Shown here in pieces: positions 1 through 7,241 of a DNA stretch of 10,522 nucleotides. The notes under the pieces were generated by a model. It worked only from the letters and a program-made list of their open reading frames with translations. It was not told the origin of the DNA and did not search any database. The stretch lies in contig NHHT02000014.1 in the NCBI GenBank assembly GCA_002170875.2, forward strand, positions 21,803-32,324, in the 5' to 3' direction. Positions within the stretch are counted from its first letter, which is position 1; the number at the start of each line of letters is the position of its first letter. A program made the translations under genes and the position numbers. This DNA comes from Pelagibacteraceae bacterium TMED170. GTDB taxonomy: Bacteria > Pseudomonadota > Alphaproteobacteria > Pelagibacterales > Pelagibacteraceae.

Positions 1-509
1 AAACTGCAAGAGATTCAGACAGAGCTTTTTTACTAAAAAAAATTTTAACTAAAGATAATATAGAAATGATAGATAGCTACGAAAACATTTTTATAGATTG
101 TCCTCCTTCACTAAGTCTTTTAACGATAATGTCACTTGTTGCAGCTGACGAGTTATTAGTTCCGCTGCAAACTGAATTTTTTGCTTTAGAAGGAATAACT
201 CAATTGGTAAAAACTATTGAAAGAATTCAGGTTAATCTAAATCCTAAATTAACAATTAGAGGAATTCTATTAACCATGTTTGATAAAAGAAACAAATTAT
301 CATCACAAGTAGATCATGAAGCAAGAAATTATTTTAAAGATAAAGTTTACAAAACTGTTATTCCACGAAATGTAAGATTGTCAGAGGCACCGTCCCATGG
401 AATGCCATGTGTAATTTATGATAAAAATTGTCTTGGAAGTAAATCTTATTTTAATTTAGCTGATGAATTTGTAATCCAAGATAATAAGAAAATTGAAAGT
501 GCCGCATGA
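1..509 (+). CDS. parA: ParA/Soj chromosome-partitioning ATPase, 3' part (5' end outside window)
   Basis: This is the C-terminal part of a ParA/Soj Walker-type ATPase, which binds nucleoid DNA as an ATP dimer and is stimulated by ParB to drive origin segregation. The frame is already open from base 3, so the ATG at 66 is an internal methionine and not the start. Visible family features are the Walker B strand IFIDCPPSLSLLT, the VPLQTEFFALEG segment, and the late RNVRLSEAPSHGMP motif typical of Soj. The Walker A region lies upstream of the window. The gene ends in TGA overlapping the parB ATG (ATGA), the usual translationally coupled parAB arrangement. In many bacteria this pair lies near oriC next to rsmG/mnmG, but those genes are not visible here. 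Family identification is secure. Confidence 0.95.
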   Translation, partial: TARDSDRAFLLKKILTKDNIEMIDSYENIFIDCPPSLSLLTIMSLVAADELLVPLQTEFFALEGITQLVKTIERIQVNLNPKLTIRGILLTMFDKRNKLSSQVDHEARNYFKDKVYKTVIPRNVRLSEAPSHGMPCVIYDKNCLGSKSYFNLADEFVIQDNKKIESAA

Positions 510-1375
510 CCAATAAAAAACAAAAAGGATTAGGCAGGGGACTAGCAGCGCTTTTTGGTGATGCGAAAAATGATATACAACAAAAAAAAGCAAATATTTC
601 AGATCTTAATAAACATAAAATGGCAAATATAAGCGATCTTACAAGAAATCCTTATCAGCCAAGGTTAAAATTTGATGAGGAAAAGCTTAAGGAATTAGCT
701 AAATCTATTAAACAAAATGGGATAATTCAACCTATAGCTGTAAGATTAGATAAATTTGATTCTAATAAATACGAAATTGTAGCTGGTGAAAGAAGATGGT
801 TGGCATCTCAACAAGCAGGATTACACGAAATTCCAATTGTTGTTCTAGAGTTAGATGATAGAGAAACTTTAGAAATTGCAATTTTAGAAAACATACAGAG
901 GGAGGATCTTTCAGCGATTGAAGAAGCAAAAGGTTATGAAAAGTTAAATAAAGAATTTAGGTATGATCAAGATAGAATTGCACAAATGATGTCAAAAAGC
1001 AGAAGTCATATAAGTAATACTATGAGGCTTCTTACTTTACCCAAAGACGTAATAGATTTAATAGAAGATGGACTTTTAACTGCCGGTCAAGCACGACCTT
1101 TAATAGGTCTTTCAAATCCATCAGTTATAGCAGAAGAGATCGTTAAAAAAAAATTAAGTGCTAGGGCAGTAGAAAGCTTAGCAAAAGAAAAAAAGATAGT
1201 TAAAAACCATTTAAAAGCTGTTGATGCAAATATTTTAGAAATTCAAAAAAAAATAGAAGATCAATTAGGATTAAAGGTAATTATATCAAATAAAAAAAAT
1301 AACTCAGGAAAAATTTCAATAGAATATAAAAATTTAGATCAATTTGAGCTGGTTTCAAACTTACTTAAGAAGTAG
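506..1375 (+). CDS. parB: ParB/Spo0J chromosome-partitioning CTPase/DNA-binding protein
   Basis: ParB binds parS sites, loads as a CTP-dependent clamp and stimulates ParA. The 289-residue length is normal. The N-terminus carries the ParA-activating GLGRGLAALFG motif (residues 8-18). The ParB/Srx CTPase domain follows, with NPYQPR (about 48-53), the GERRWLA signature (94-100) and ENIQREDLSAIEEA (128-141). Next comes the helix-turn-helix around MMSKSRSHISNTMRLL (161-176). The C-terminal ~50 residues are the lysine-rich dimerisation domain. The start at 506 is fixed by the 4-bp overlap with parA and by the conserved N-terminal motif. ANISDL occurs twice, 11 residues apart (29-34 and 40-45), just before the CTPase domain. 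The 3' end overlaps the converging holA by 11 nt. I did not find a parS-like sequence in the window. Confidence 0.96.
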   Translation: MTNKKQKGLGRGLAALFGDAKNDIQQKKANISDLNKHKMANISDLTRNPYQPRLKFDEEKLKELAKSIKQNGIIQPIAVRLDKFDSNKYEIVAGERRWLASQQAGLHEIPIVVLELDDRETLEIAILENIQREDLSAIEEAKGYEKLNKEFRYDQDRIAQMMSKSRSHISNTMRLLTLPKDVIDLIEDGLLTAGQARPLIGLSNPSVIAEEIVKKKLSARAVESLAKEKKIVKNHLKAVDANILEIQKKIEDQLGLKVIISNKKNNSGKISIEYKNLDQFELVSNLLKK

Positions 1376-2366
1376 CAGCTTGACTACATAATCCAATAAG
1401 GAAATTTTTAATTAAAAGATCGTTTCTTATATGTGAGTTACTTTTCATTAATTTTTCTAATTTTAACATATCCTCCAAAACTCTATTCAACCCTGTTGCA
1501 TCCCATTTTTGTAGTTGCTTGTTGTATACAGGTTTGTCTTTCCAAAAAATTTTAGGCTTTAAAAGTTCCATACTTAATTCACTATCATTGGTTTTGGTAT
1601 CAGAGCTTTTAATCTCTAATAATCTAGCAATTCTGGAGCTCATTTGATTTAAGTAAAAAAAGGAACTTTCATTTACGAAGTCTACTTCACTTAATAATTT
1701 ATTAACAATACTTTTGTTTCCTAATAATGCTGCATCTCTTAAAAGACTAAAATTTGTGTTTTGTTTTATATTTAGTAGCTCTAACAAGTCATCTCTTATA
1801 ATTTTTTTATCAAGAAAAAATTGTTTTATTTTTATTATTTCACTACTAATTATTTTTCTATCCTCATAAGAATTTTTAATTATAAAATTTATAATTTCAG
1901 GAGTAACCCCACTGTATCCTTTAAGGTTTTGATTTAAATAGTTGTACAATGTCCTTTGATTATCCTGATAACAGGGCACAATTCCGAAATTTATTTTTTT
2001 TTCAAAGTAATTTCTTAATTTAGATTTTTTTTCTAATAAGTCACAAAATATATAAATTTTAATATTATTTGAATTATCATCTAAATTTTTTGAAATGATA
2101 TCAAAAGCTTTATCATTTATTTTATTTAAAAAAATTATTTTTTGATCGTTAAATAGTGATGTATTTACTATTTCATTTCCTAGCAGATCTTTATTTTTAA
2201 TAATTTCATCTTGAAAAAAATTTATATTTTCTGCCTTTTGATTTAATTCTTTAATTTTTTCTTTTAATTCATCTTTAAGTCCAGTGTTTTCTCCGTAAAA
2301 AAGTACTGATTTATATTTTTCTAATGTTGAAGTATTTTGTTCAATTATGTAACTTTTAAGTATCAC
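1365..2366 (-). CDS. holA: DNA polymerase III delta subunit
   Basis: This encodes the delta subunit of the clamp loader, which opens the beta sliding clamp; at 333 residues it is close to the usual ~340. Supporting features are the N-terminal AAA+-like fold pattern without a functional P-loop, the early VLFYGENTGL strand/turn, the SLFNDQKIIFLNKIND segment where family members have 'SLFgdrRlv.l' before the acidic strand, and the C-terminal collar segment with SLLRDAALLGNKSIVNKLL. The start is GTG at 2366, immediately after the lptE stop with no gap. It is supported by a GAGG Shine-Dalgarno (complement of 2372-2375) 5 nt upstream. It is the last gene of the DUF3576-leuS-lptE-holA operon. Sequence conservation is modest, as usual for delta, so the call also relies on the conserved lptE-holA order. 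Confidence 0.88.
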   Translation of the reverse strand: MILKSYIIEQNTSTLEKYKSVLFYGENTGLKDELKEKIKELNQKAENINFFQDEIIKNKDLLGNEIVNTSLFNDQKIIFLNKINDKAFDIISKNLDDNSNNIKIYIFCDLLEKKSKLRNYFEKKINFGIVPCYQDNQRTLYNYLNQNLKGYSGVTPEIINFIIKNSYEDRKIISSEIIKIKQFFLDKKIIRDDLLELLNIKQNTNFSLLRDAALLGNKSIVNKLLSEVDFVNESSFFYLNQMSSRIARLLEIKSSDTKTNDSELSMELLKPKIFWKDKPVYNKQLQKWDATGLNRVLEDMLKLEKLMKSNSHIRNDLLIKNFLIGLCSQAATS

Positions 2367-2840
2367 TTAAGCCTCGAAATAAATATATAAAAAGTTTATT
2401 ATATCTTCAGCTATTTTTTCAGACAAGTCCTCAATGCTATTTTTTTCGTTTGTTAGAGTTGCCGAATGACTATCATCCACCTGATATGTTATTGTTTTTT
2501 CAAAACTTTTATTAATTACTTTTAAAGTATTTTTTTCAGTAATTTTTACGTTAGCAGTTATTCTAAGCTCATATTTTGTAGTTTTTTTTGAAATATTCTT
2601 TTCTTTAGATTCTTTTGATTTTGTAAAATCAATTTCAATATTTAATCTATTACTACTTTTGGAAGGAGCGTTAATTGAAATAATATTTTTTACTAAATAA
2701 CTGATTGTTTTGTCGCCACTAGTTGATATTTCATTAATAGAAAATGTATTATTACCTACTTTATTTATTTTTTTAAAACCACAAGAGTTAAGTATTAATA
2801 ATGAAAAAATAATAGCAATAAGAGAAATTTTTTTTTTCAT
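2367..2840 (-). CDS. lptE: LPS-assembly lipoprotein LptE (putative)
   Basis: This is a small lipoprotein of 157 residues. It has a lysine-rich start, a hydrophobic stretch and a lipobox ending in LNSC (Cys20) followed by GF, as in LptE/RlpB, which plugs the LptD barrel and helps assemble lipopolysaccharide in the outer membrane. The mature part is Lys/Ser/Thr-rich and predicted mostly beta, ending in a helical segment (EDLSEKIAEDIINFLYIYF), which fits the family's small alpha/beta fold. Primary sequence similarity is weak, so the name comes largely from position: leuS-lptE-holA is the conserved order in many proteobacteria. It starts 6 nt after the leuS stop and abuts holA. That it is an outer-membrane lipoprotein is well supported; LptE identity is likely but inferred. 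Confidence 0.72.
   Translation of the reverse strand: MKKKISLIAIIFSLLILNSCGFKKINKVGNNTFSINEISTSGDKTISYLVKNIISINAPSKSSNRLNIEIDFTKSKESKEKNISKKTTKYELRITANVKITEKNTLKVINKSFEKTITYQVDDSHSATLTNEKNSIEDLSEKIAEDIINFLYIYFEA
2372..2375 (-). promoter_or_regulatory. Shine-Dalgarno of holA (supports GTG start)
   Basis: On the minus strand GAGG lies 5 nt upstream of the GTG at 2366, inside the last codons of lptE. It is one of the few clear Shine-Dalgarno sequences in the window and is the main reason to accept the non-ATG start. Confidence 0.6.
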
Positions 2841-2846
2841 AATAAG

Positions 2847-5363
2847 TTATTGAATTAAATAATTAATAATTCTATTTTTCACAAATATGGTTTTAATAAT
2901 TTTTTTGTCTAACAGGTGTTTTTTTATTTTTTCATTCTTTTTTGAATAAATTATAGCATCTTTTTCGCTTAAGTCCTTTATTACCTCAAGAACTTCTCTT
3001 GTTTTCCCATTTATTTGTATAGCAATTTTTATTTTTTGATTATTTATTGATTCTTCATCAATCACTGGCCATTTATCTATATTTTTTTCATCTAATAATT
3101 CTAGACATTCATGAGAAAGATGAGGAGTAAAAGGAATAAGTATTTTCATTAAATCTATTAAACTTTTTCTAAAACACTTTGTACTTATTTCTTTTTTTAA
3201 ACTTTGATTCATGAAATTATAAATTTCATAAATATTTGCAACAACGACATTAAGTTGAAGATTATTAATTAATTTTGTTATTTTTAAAATGTAGTTACTT
3301 ATAGTACTTTCAAATTCTTTATCTTTTGTAGATTTATTCTCCTTTCGATTTATTACTTGAATGTTCAAATTATATATTTTCTGCAAAAATTTGTGAGCAG
3401 CGCTAACTCCTTGGTTAGACCACAATATGTCTTTTTCAGGAGGGCTATCTGAAAGAATAAACCATCTAACAGCATCTGCTCCAAAGGCATCTATCATATT
3501 TTCAGGGTCTATTACATTTTTTTTGGATTTTGACATGGACTCCGAAGGTCCAACCTTTACTTTGGTTTTGTCTTTTATTTTTATAAAAATACCATTTTTA
3601 TTTTTTTCTACTTCATTAGGACCAAGCCATTTATTACTAGAGTCCTTGTATGTTTCGTGACAAACCATTCCCTGAGTAAATAGACCTTTAAAAGGTTCTT
3701 GGCTATTAACGTTAGTATTAACTTTTTTTACAGCTTTCATAAAAAATCTTGAATATAGAAGATGTAAAATAGCATGTTCAACTCCACCTATATATTGATC
3801 TACTGGCATCCAGTAATTTAGTTCATCTTCGTTAAAAGGTTTATCAATGTTTTTAGGTGAACAAAATCTCATAAAATACCAAGATGAGTCAACAAAAGTA
3901 TCTAAAGTGTCGGTTTCTCTTATTGCAGGTTTACCTGTTTTTTTATGCTTAGTTATTTTCCAAGAAGGGTGATTTTCAAGTGGATTTCCACTTTTTTTAA
4001 GATCTACATCATCAGGAAGTTTTATTGGTAATTCATTTTTTTCCACAGGGACAATGCTACCGTCTTCAAGGTAAATCATTGGTATGGGACAGCCCCAATA
4101 TCTTTGTCTTGAAATACCCCAGTCTTTAAGTCTGAAAGTTATTTTTGTATTTCCAATCTTCAAATTTTCAATCTCTTTAATAATCTTTTTTTTTGCATCT
4201 TCGACATTAAGTCCATTTAAAAAAGAAGAATTAATCATAGATCCCTCACCAAGGTATGCCTCGTTTAACTTTTTAAGATCAACATCATCATTATTAACGA
4301 CTTGTATAATTTCTAATTTGTATTTTTTTGCAAAGTCAAAATCCCTTTGATCATGAGCTGGACATCCAAAAATTGCGCCTGTTCCATAATCCATCAAAAT
4401 AAAGTTTGCAACAAAAACTGGTAATTTTTTATTTTTAATGAATGGATGCTGAGCAAATAAGTTTGTATTAAAACCTATTTTTTCCGCATTAGCTAACGCT
4501 TCTTCTGTTGTACCAACTTTCAAACATTCTTTTTTAAACTTAATAAAATCAGCATTTTTTTCAAAATTTTTACAGATGGGATGATCAGATGAAATTGCTA
4601 AAAAACTTGCACCAAATATTGTATCTGGACGAGTTGTGAATACTTTTAACTTTTGTTTTTTTTCTAAAATAGAAAAATCAATTTCACAACCTGTAGACTT
4701 GCCTATCCAATTTTTTTGCATAAGTTTTACTTTGTCGGGCCATCTATCAAGAGTATCTAAACCATTTAATAGATCATCAGAAAATTTTGTAATATTAAAA
4801 AACCATTGAGATAATTTTTTTCTTTCAACTGCTGCCCCAGATCTCCAACCCTTACCATTGATAACTTGTTCATTTGCAAGTACAGTTTGCTCCATAGGAT
4901 CCCAATTTACATAATTTTCTTTCCTTGAGACGTAACCTTTATTGTAAAAATCTATAAATATTTCTTGTTGATGTTTATAATAATCTTCATCGCAAGTGGA
5001 AATTTCATAATCCCAATCAATTGATAAACCTAACATTTTAAGCTGACGCTTCATTTCAGAGATATTTTTTTTCGTCCAGTTTTTTGGGTGTAGGTTGTTT
5101 TCTTTTGCTGCATTTTCAGCTGGTAATCCAAAGGAGTCCCATCCCATTGGGTGTAAAACGTTAAAACCATTTAAATATTTAAAACGGGCTATAACATCTC
5201 CAATCGTATAGTTTCTTACATGACCCATATGTATTTTACCTGAGGGGTATGGAAACATTTCTAAACAGTAAAATTTTTTGTGATCTTTTGATCTGTAAAG
5301 TTTTTGACTTTCAAAAACAGATTTCCACTTTTTTTCTATTAACTTAAAGTTTAATCTATCCAT
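2847..5363 (-). CDS. leuS: Leucyl-tRNA synthetase
   Basis: This class I aminoacyl-tRNA synthetase charges tRNA-Leu in the cytoplasm; 838 residues is slightly shorter than E. coli LeuRS. Catalytic-domain motifs are [11 protein letters not shown] (HIGH-type, residues 38-48) and [14 protein letters not shown] (about 73-86). The CP1 editing domain shows TTRPDTIFG (243-251) and [13 protein letters not shown] (about 333-345), which includes the aspartate that positions mischarged t[16 protein letters not shown] precedes the second catalytic half. The KMSKS loop is MSKSKKN at 610-616 but reads SMSKS, with Ser in place of the first Lys. The C-terminal anticodon-binding and tail domain ([10 protein letters not shown]) is present, so the gene is full length. 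It lies 10 nt after the DUF3576 lipoprotein and 6 nt before lptE in one operon. Confidence 0.98.
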   Translation of the reverse strand: MDRLNFKLIEKKWKSVFESQKLYRSKDHKKFYCLEMFPYPSGKIHMGHVRNYTIGDVIARFKYLNGFNVLHPMGWDSFGLPAENAAKENNLHPKNWTKKNISEMKRQLKMLGLSIDWDYEISTCDEDYYKHQQEIFIDFYNKGYVSRKENYVNWDPMEQTVLANEQVINGKGWRSGAAVERKKLSQWFFNITKFSDDLLNGLDTLDRWPDKVKLMQKNWIGKSTGCEIDFSILEKKQKLKVFTTRPDTIFGASFLAISSDHPICKNFEKNADFIKFKKECLKVGTTEEALANAEKIGFNTNLFAQHPFIKNKKLPVFVANFILMDYGTGAIFGCPAHDQRDFDFAKKYKLEIIQVVNNDDVDLKKLNEAYLGEGSMINSSFLNGLNVEDAKKKIIKEIENLKIGNTKITFRLKDWGISRQRYWGCPIPMIYLEDGSIVPVEKNELPIKLPDDVDLKKSGNPLENHPSWKITKHKKTGKPAIRETDTLDTFVDSSWYFMRFCSPKNIDKPFNEDELNYWMPVDQYIGGVEHAILHLLYSRFFMKAVKKVNTNVNSQEPFKGLFTQGMVCHETYKDSSNKWLGPNEVEKNKNGIFIKIKDKTKVKVGPSESMSKSKKNVIDPENMIDAFGADAVRWFILSDSPPEKDILWSNQGVSAAHKFLQKIYNLNIQVINRKENKSTKDKEFESTISNYILKITKLINNLQLNVVVANIYEIYNFMNQSLKKEISTKCFRKSLIDLMKILIPFTPHLSHECLELLDEKNIDKWPVIDEESINNQKIKIAIQINGKTREVLEVIKDLSEKDAIIYSKKNEKIKKHLLDKKIIKTIFVKNRIINYLIQ

Positions 5364-5373
5364 TTAGAAAGAA

Positions 5374-5889
5374 TTAATTTTTTTTATTTTTTTCAAGTAA
5401 GGAAGCTTTTGCTAAAATTGATCTAGTAAGTTCTCCTTCAATTTTTGAGTCAATTTTATTTATTCTGCAGTTATTTGCACTTTCACAAGATCTTCTGTGT
5501 ACAATTATTTTTAAACTGTTAGTTTGAATTTCATTTGAAAGAAACCTTACAGTAATTTTAATAGAGTCTTTTGAGTTATCCGTATCATTGTACCAATCTG
5601 TAATGATCATACCCCCAGAATAATCTACTGTTAAGAGTGGTAAAAAATCTAAAATTTCTAATGATGCTCGCCACATAGGATTAGAAGTACTAAACTCATA
5701 TGAAGTTTTAGACTTACCTAAATTTCCAAGTGATATTCCTTTACCTTCAGAGACATTTTTTCTTGCTCTGTCTCTTGCATTAATTGGAGATTCTCTCGTA
5801 TCTACCTTTTTAGGCTTAAACATTCCACCACAACCAGATAAAGAGGTTATTAGAAATAATATTAGGGTTATTTTTAATATTTTTGACAT
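5374..5889 (-). CDS. DUF3576-family lipoprotein
   Basis: This 171-residue predicted lipoprotein has a short basic start, a hydrophobic segment and a lipobox LSGC with the acylated Cys at residue 20, followed by GGMFKP. The mature region contains the stretch NPMWRASLEILDFLPL and SGGMIITDWYND, which I recognise from the alphaproteobacterial DUF3576 family, normally found directly upstream of leuS as here. The biochemical role of the family is not established to my knowledge; an envelope location follows from the lipobox. It is the first gene of the minus-strand operon and diverges from the porin gene across a 217-nt spacer, so its promoter is expected there. There is no clear Shine-Dalgarno in front of the ATG. 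Confidence 0.85.
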   Translation of the reverse strand: MSKILKITLILFLITSLSGCGGMFKPKKVDTRESPINARDRARKNVSEGKGISLGNLGKSKTSYEFSTSNPMWRASLEILDFLPLLTVDYSGGMIITDWYNDTDNSKDSIKITVRFLSNEIQTNSLKIIVHRRSCESANNCRINKIDSKIEGELTRSILAKASLLEKNKKN

Positions 5890-6069
5890 TTTTAAGAAAT
5901 AATTTAATTACAATAATATTATTAGTTTAAATAAGCAATTTTATTGAGGTTTTATGCCGAAATTTGTTGTTTATTTAACTGTTGTAAAAATGTCACAAAG
6001 TAAAAAAATAAGCATATATTGCATATGTTATTGATAATTATGTGTTGGATTTATTGTAAATTCCTATCA

Positions 6070-6085
6070 AGTTTAAATTTAAACT
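6070..6085. repeat. Perfect 16-bp palindrome in the porin leader
   Basis: AGTTTAAATTTAAACT reads identically on both strands. It sits 21 nt before the porin ATG, just before the Shine-Dalgarno. It could be an operator for a dimeric regulator or a weak RNA hairpin in the 5' UTR; an AT-only core makes the RNA stem weak. Confidence 0.55.
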
Positions 6086-6095
6086 AAACAAAAAC

Positions 6096-6101
6096 AAAGG
6101 A
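6096..6101 (+). promoter_or_regulatory. Strong Shine-Dalgarno of the porin gene
   Basis: AAAGGA ends 5 nt before the ATG at 6107, at good spacing. Most other genes in the window lack such a site, which fits high translation of the porin. Confidence 0.7.
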
Positions 6102-6106
6102 AAAAT

Positions 6107-7222
6107 ATGAAAAACATAACAAAAATATTGTTATCACTTATTGCTTCTTTTGCTATTTCTACAGCTACTTTTGCTGGAGAAGTGACCGTAACTGGTAGTG
6201 CTGTAGCATCTTACCAATTGGGATCTTCTGACAGTACAACTGGCAAAAAAGATGGCAGCAAGAACATTGGTATAGCAAACGAATTGACATTTGCAGCGAC
6301 TGGAGAATTAGACAATGGTTTCGCTTGGAAATGGCAAACTGAGTTAGATTCTGGTGCTGAAACAACTTCAGGTGCTGGTATTGATGACTCACAATTAGTA
6401 ATTACTACTGACATGGGTGCAATTGGTATATACGTTTCTGAAGGTTCTCTAAGAGGAGGAGCTTTAGGTTGGGACGTAACAGCTAATGGTGCTGGATCAG
6501 ACAATGGTGCTGGTGGTGGATTTGTAAACGGAACAGAGTTAAGTGGTTGGAACAACTTACAACTTCATTCTGCTGCGGGTATGTTACCATTCGATACAGT
6601 TGTAAAAGTAGGTAGATCTTTCGGTGACACTGGAATTAACTCTAAAAATTCTACAGGTGGTCAAGCTAGTAATACTCACGCAGACTTTACAATCGGTTCA
6701 TCAACTGCAAACTGGGGTTCTTCTGAAGTAACTCAGTGGCAAGTAACAACAGCTCCAGTAGAAGGCTTAACAGTTACAGCTGACTACTTGGATGTAGGTG
6801 AAGTTGCAGCTACTGCAAACGCTTACTCTCCTGAAGAAGGTCACATTTCAGCTAAATACGCTGCGGGAAATTTATCTCTTGGTGCTGGAATGGGTTGGAA
6901 ACAAAACGCTGTAAGTACAGCAGCTACTGTTTCTACAGTTGACTACTATGAGAATAGAGCATTCGCAATCGGTTATGCTGTTAATGACAACCTAACTTTG
7001 TCTTACTCTGATGAAGAATCAAGTGTAAGTTTCAAAGAAGGTGGTACTGGCGTTACAGAGTCTAGAAACGCTGATATCGATGTAACAGTTACTTCTATCC
7101 AAGGTGCTTACACAATGGGTGGAATGACTATTGCTTTATCATTGGATGATATCGAAAACTCAGGTTATGTACAAGCTGCTGATGAAACAGAGTTCTTATT
7201 AAACGTTTCAATGGCGTTCTAA
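6107..7222 (+). CDS. Outer-membrane porin (SAR11-type, general porin)
   Basis: This is a secreted beta-barrel protein of 371 residues. It has a classic Sec signal peptide (MKNIT start, hydrophobic core, cleavage after ATFA at about residue 23). The mature protein begins GEVTVTGSAVASYQLG, is Gly/Ala/Thr/Ser-rich with alternating strand-like segments (FAWKWQTELD, LSLGAGMGW, LTLSYSDEES), and ends in SMAF, the terminal aromatic residue recognised by the BAM complex. This is the pattern of porin_4/OmpC-like general porins that let small solutes through the outer membrane; substrate preference cannot be read from the sequence. The gene has its own leader, a strong Shine-Dalgarno and a strong terminator. 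It uses many more C-ending codons (AAC, GAC, TTC) than its neighbours, consistent with high expression. A glycine-rich loop around residues 126-140 contains a short internal repeat. Confidence 0.88.
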   Translation: MKNITKILLSLIASFAISTATFAGEVTVTGSAVASYQLGSSDSTTGKKDGSKNIGIANELTFAATGELDNGFAWKWQTELDSGAETTSGAGIDDSQLVITTDMGAIGIYVSEGSLRGGALGWDVTANGAGSDNGAGGGFVNGTELSGWNNLQLHSAAGMLPFDTVVKVGRSFGDTGINSKNSTGGQASNTHADFTIGSSTANWGSSEVTQWQVTTAPVEGLTVTADYLDVGEVAATANAYSPEEGHISAKYAAGNLSLGAGMGWKQNAVSTAATVSTVDYYENRAFAIGYAVNDNLTLSYSDEESSVSFKEGGTGVTESRNADIDVTVTSIQGAYTMGGMTIALSLDDIENSGYVQAADETEFLLNVSMAF

Positions 7223-7241
7223 ATATAACTAAATTAAGTTA

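Larger units (their letters stand above)
5890..6106. promoter_or_regulatory. Divergent promoter region between the DUF3576-leuS operon and the porin gene
   Basis: This is the only intergenic stretch over 100 nt. It must hold the promoter of the minus-strand operon and that of the porin. For the porin, a plausible sigma70-like pair is GTCACA (5992-5997), a 17-nt spacer and TATATT (6015-6020), which would leave a ~80-nt leader; GATAAT (6033-6038) is an alternative -10. For the operon, TTGCTT on the minus strand (complement of 5933-5938) with TATTGT 17 nt further is a weak candidate. TTATTGTAA occurs facing each gene (6051-6059 on +, 5908-5916 on -). In sequence this AT-rich such matches are common, so individual boxes are tentative; that the region is regulatory is safe by position. 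Confidence 0.6.

Noticed and set aside
66..509. ParA start at ATG 66
   Set aside because: The frame is open through the window start, and the codons before 66 fit the ParA sequence, so 66 is internal.
1..1375. parS site near parAB
   Set aside because: No sequence close to the TGTTTCACGTGAAACA consensus was found here or elsewhere in the window.
3427..3660. Plus-strand ORF inside leuS (also 4084-4350)
   Set aside because: Antisense shadow of strongly conserved leuS coding sequence; no family features.
6013..6027. CATATATTGCATATG imperfect inverted repeat as an operator
   Set aside because: Arms of only five A/T-rich bases; expected by chance in this composition, and it overlaps a candidate -10 box.
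6211..6555. Minus-strand ORFs inside the porin gene (also 6165-6392)
   Set aside because: Shadows of the porin coding frame; low-complexity translation and no initiation signals.
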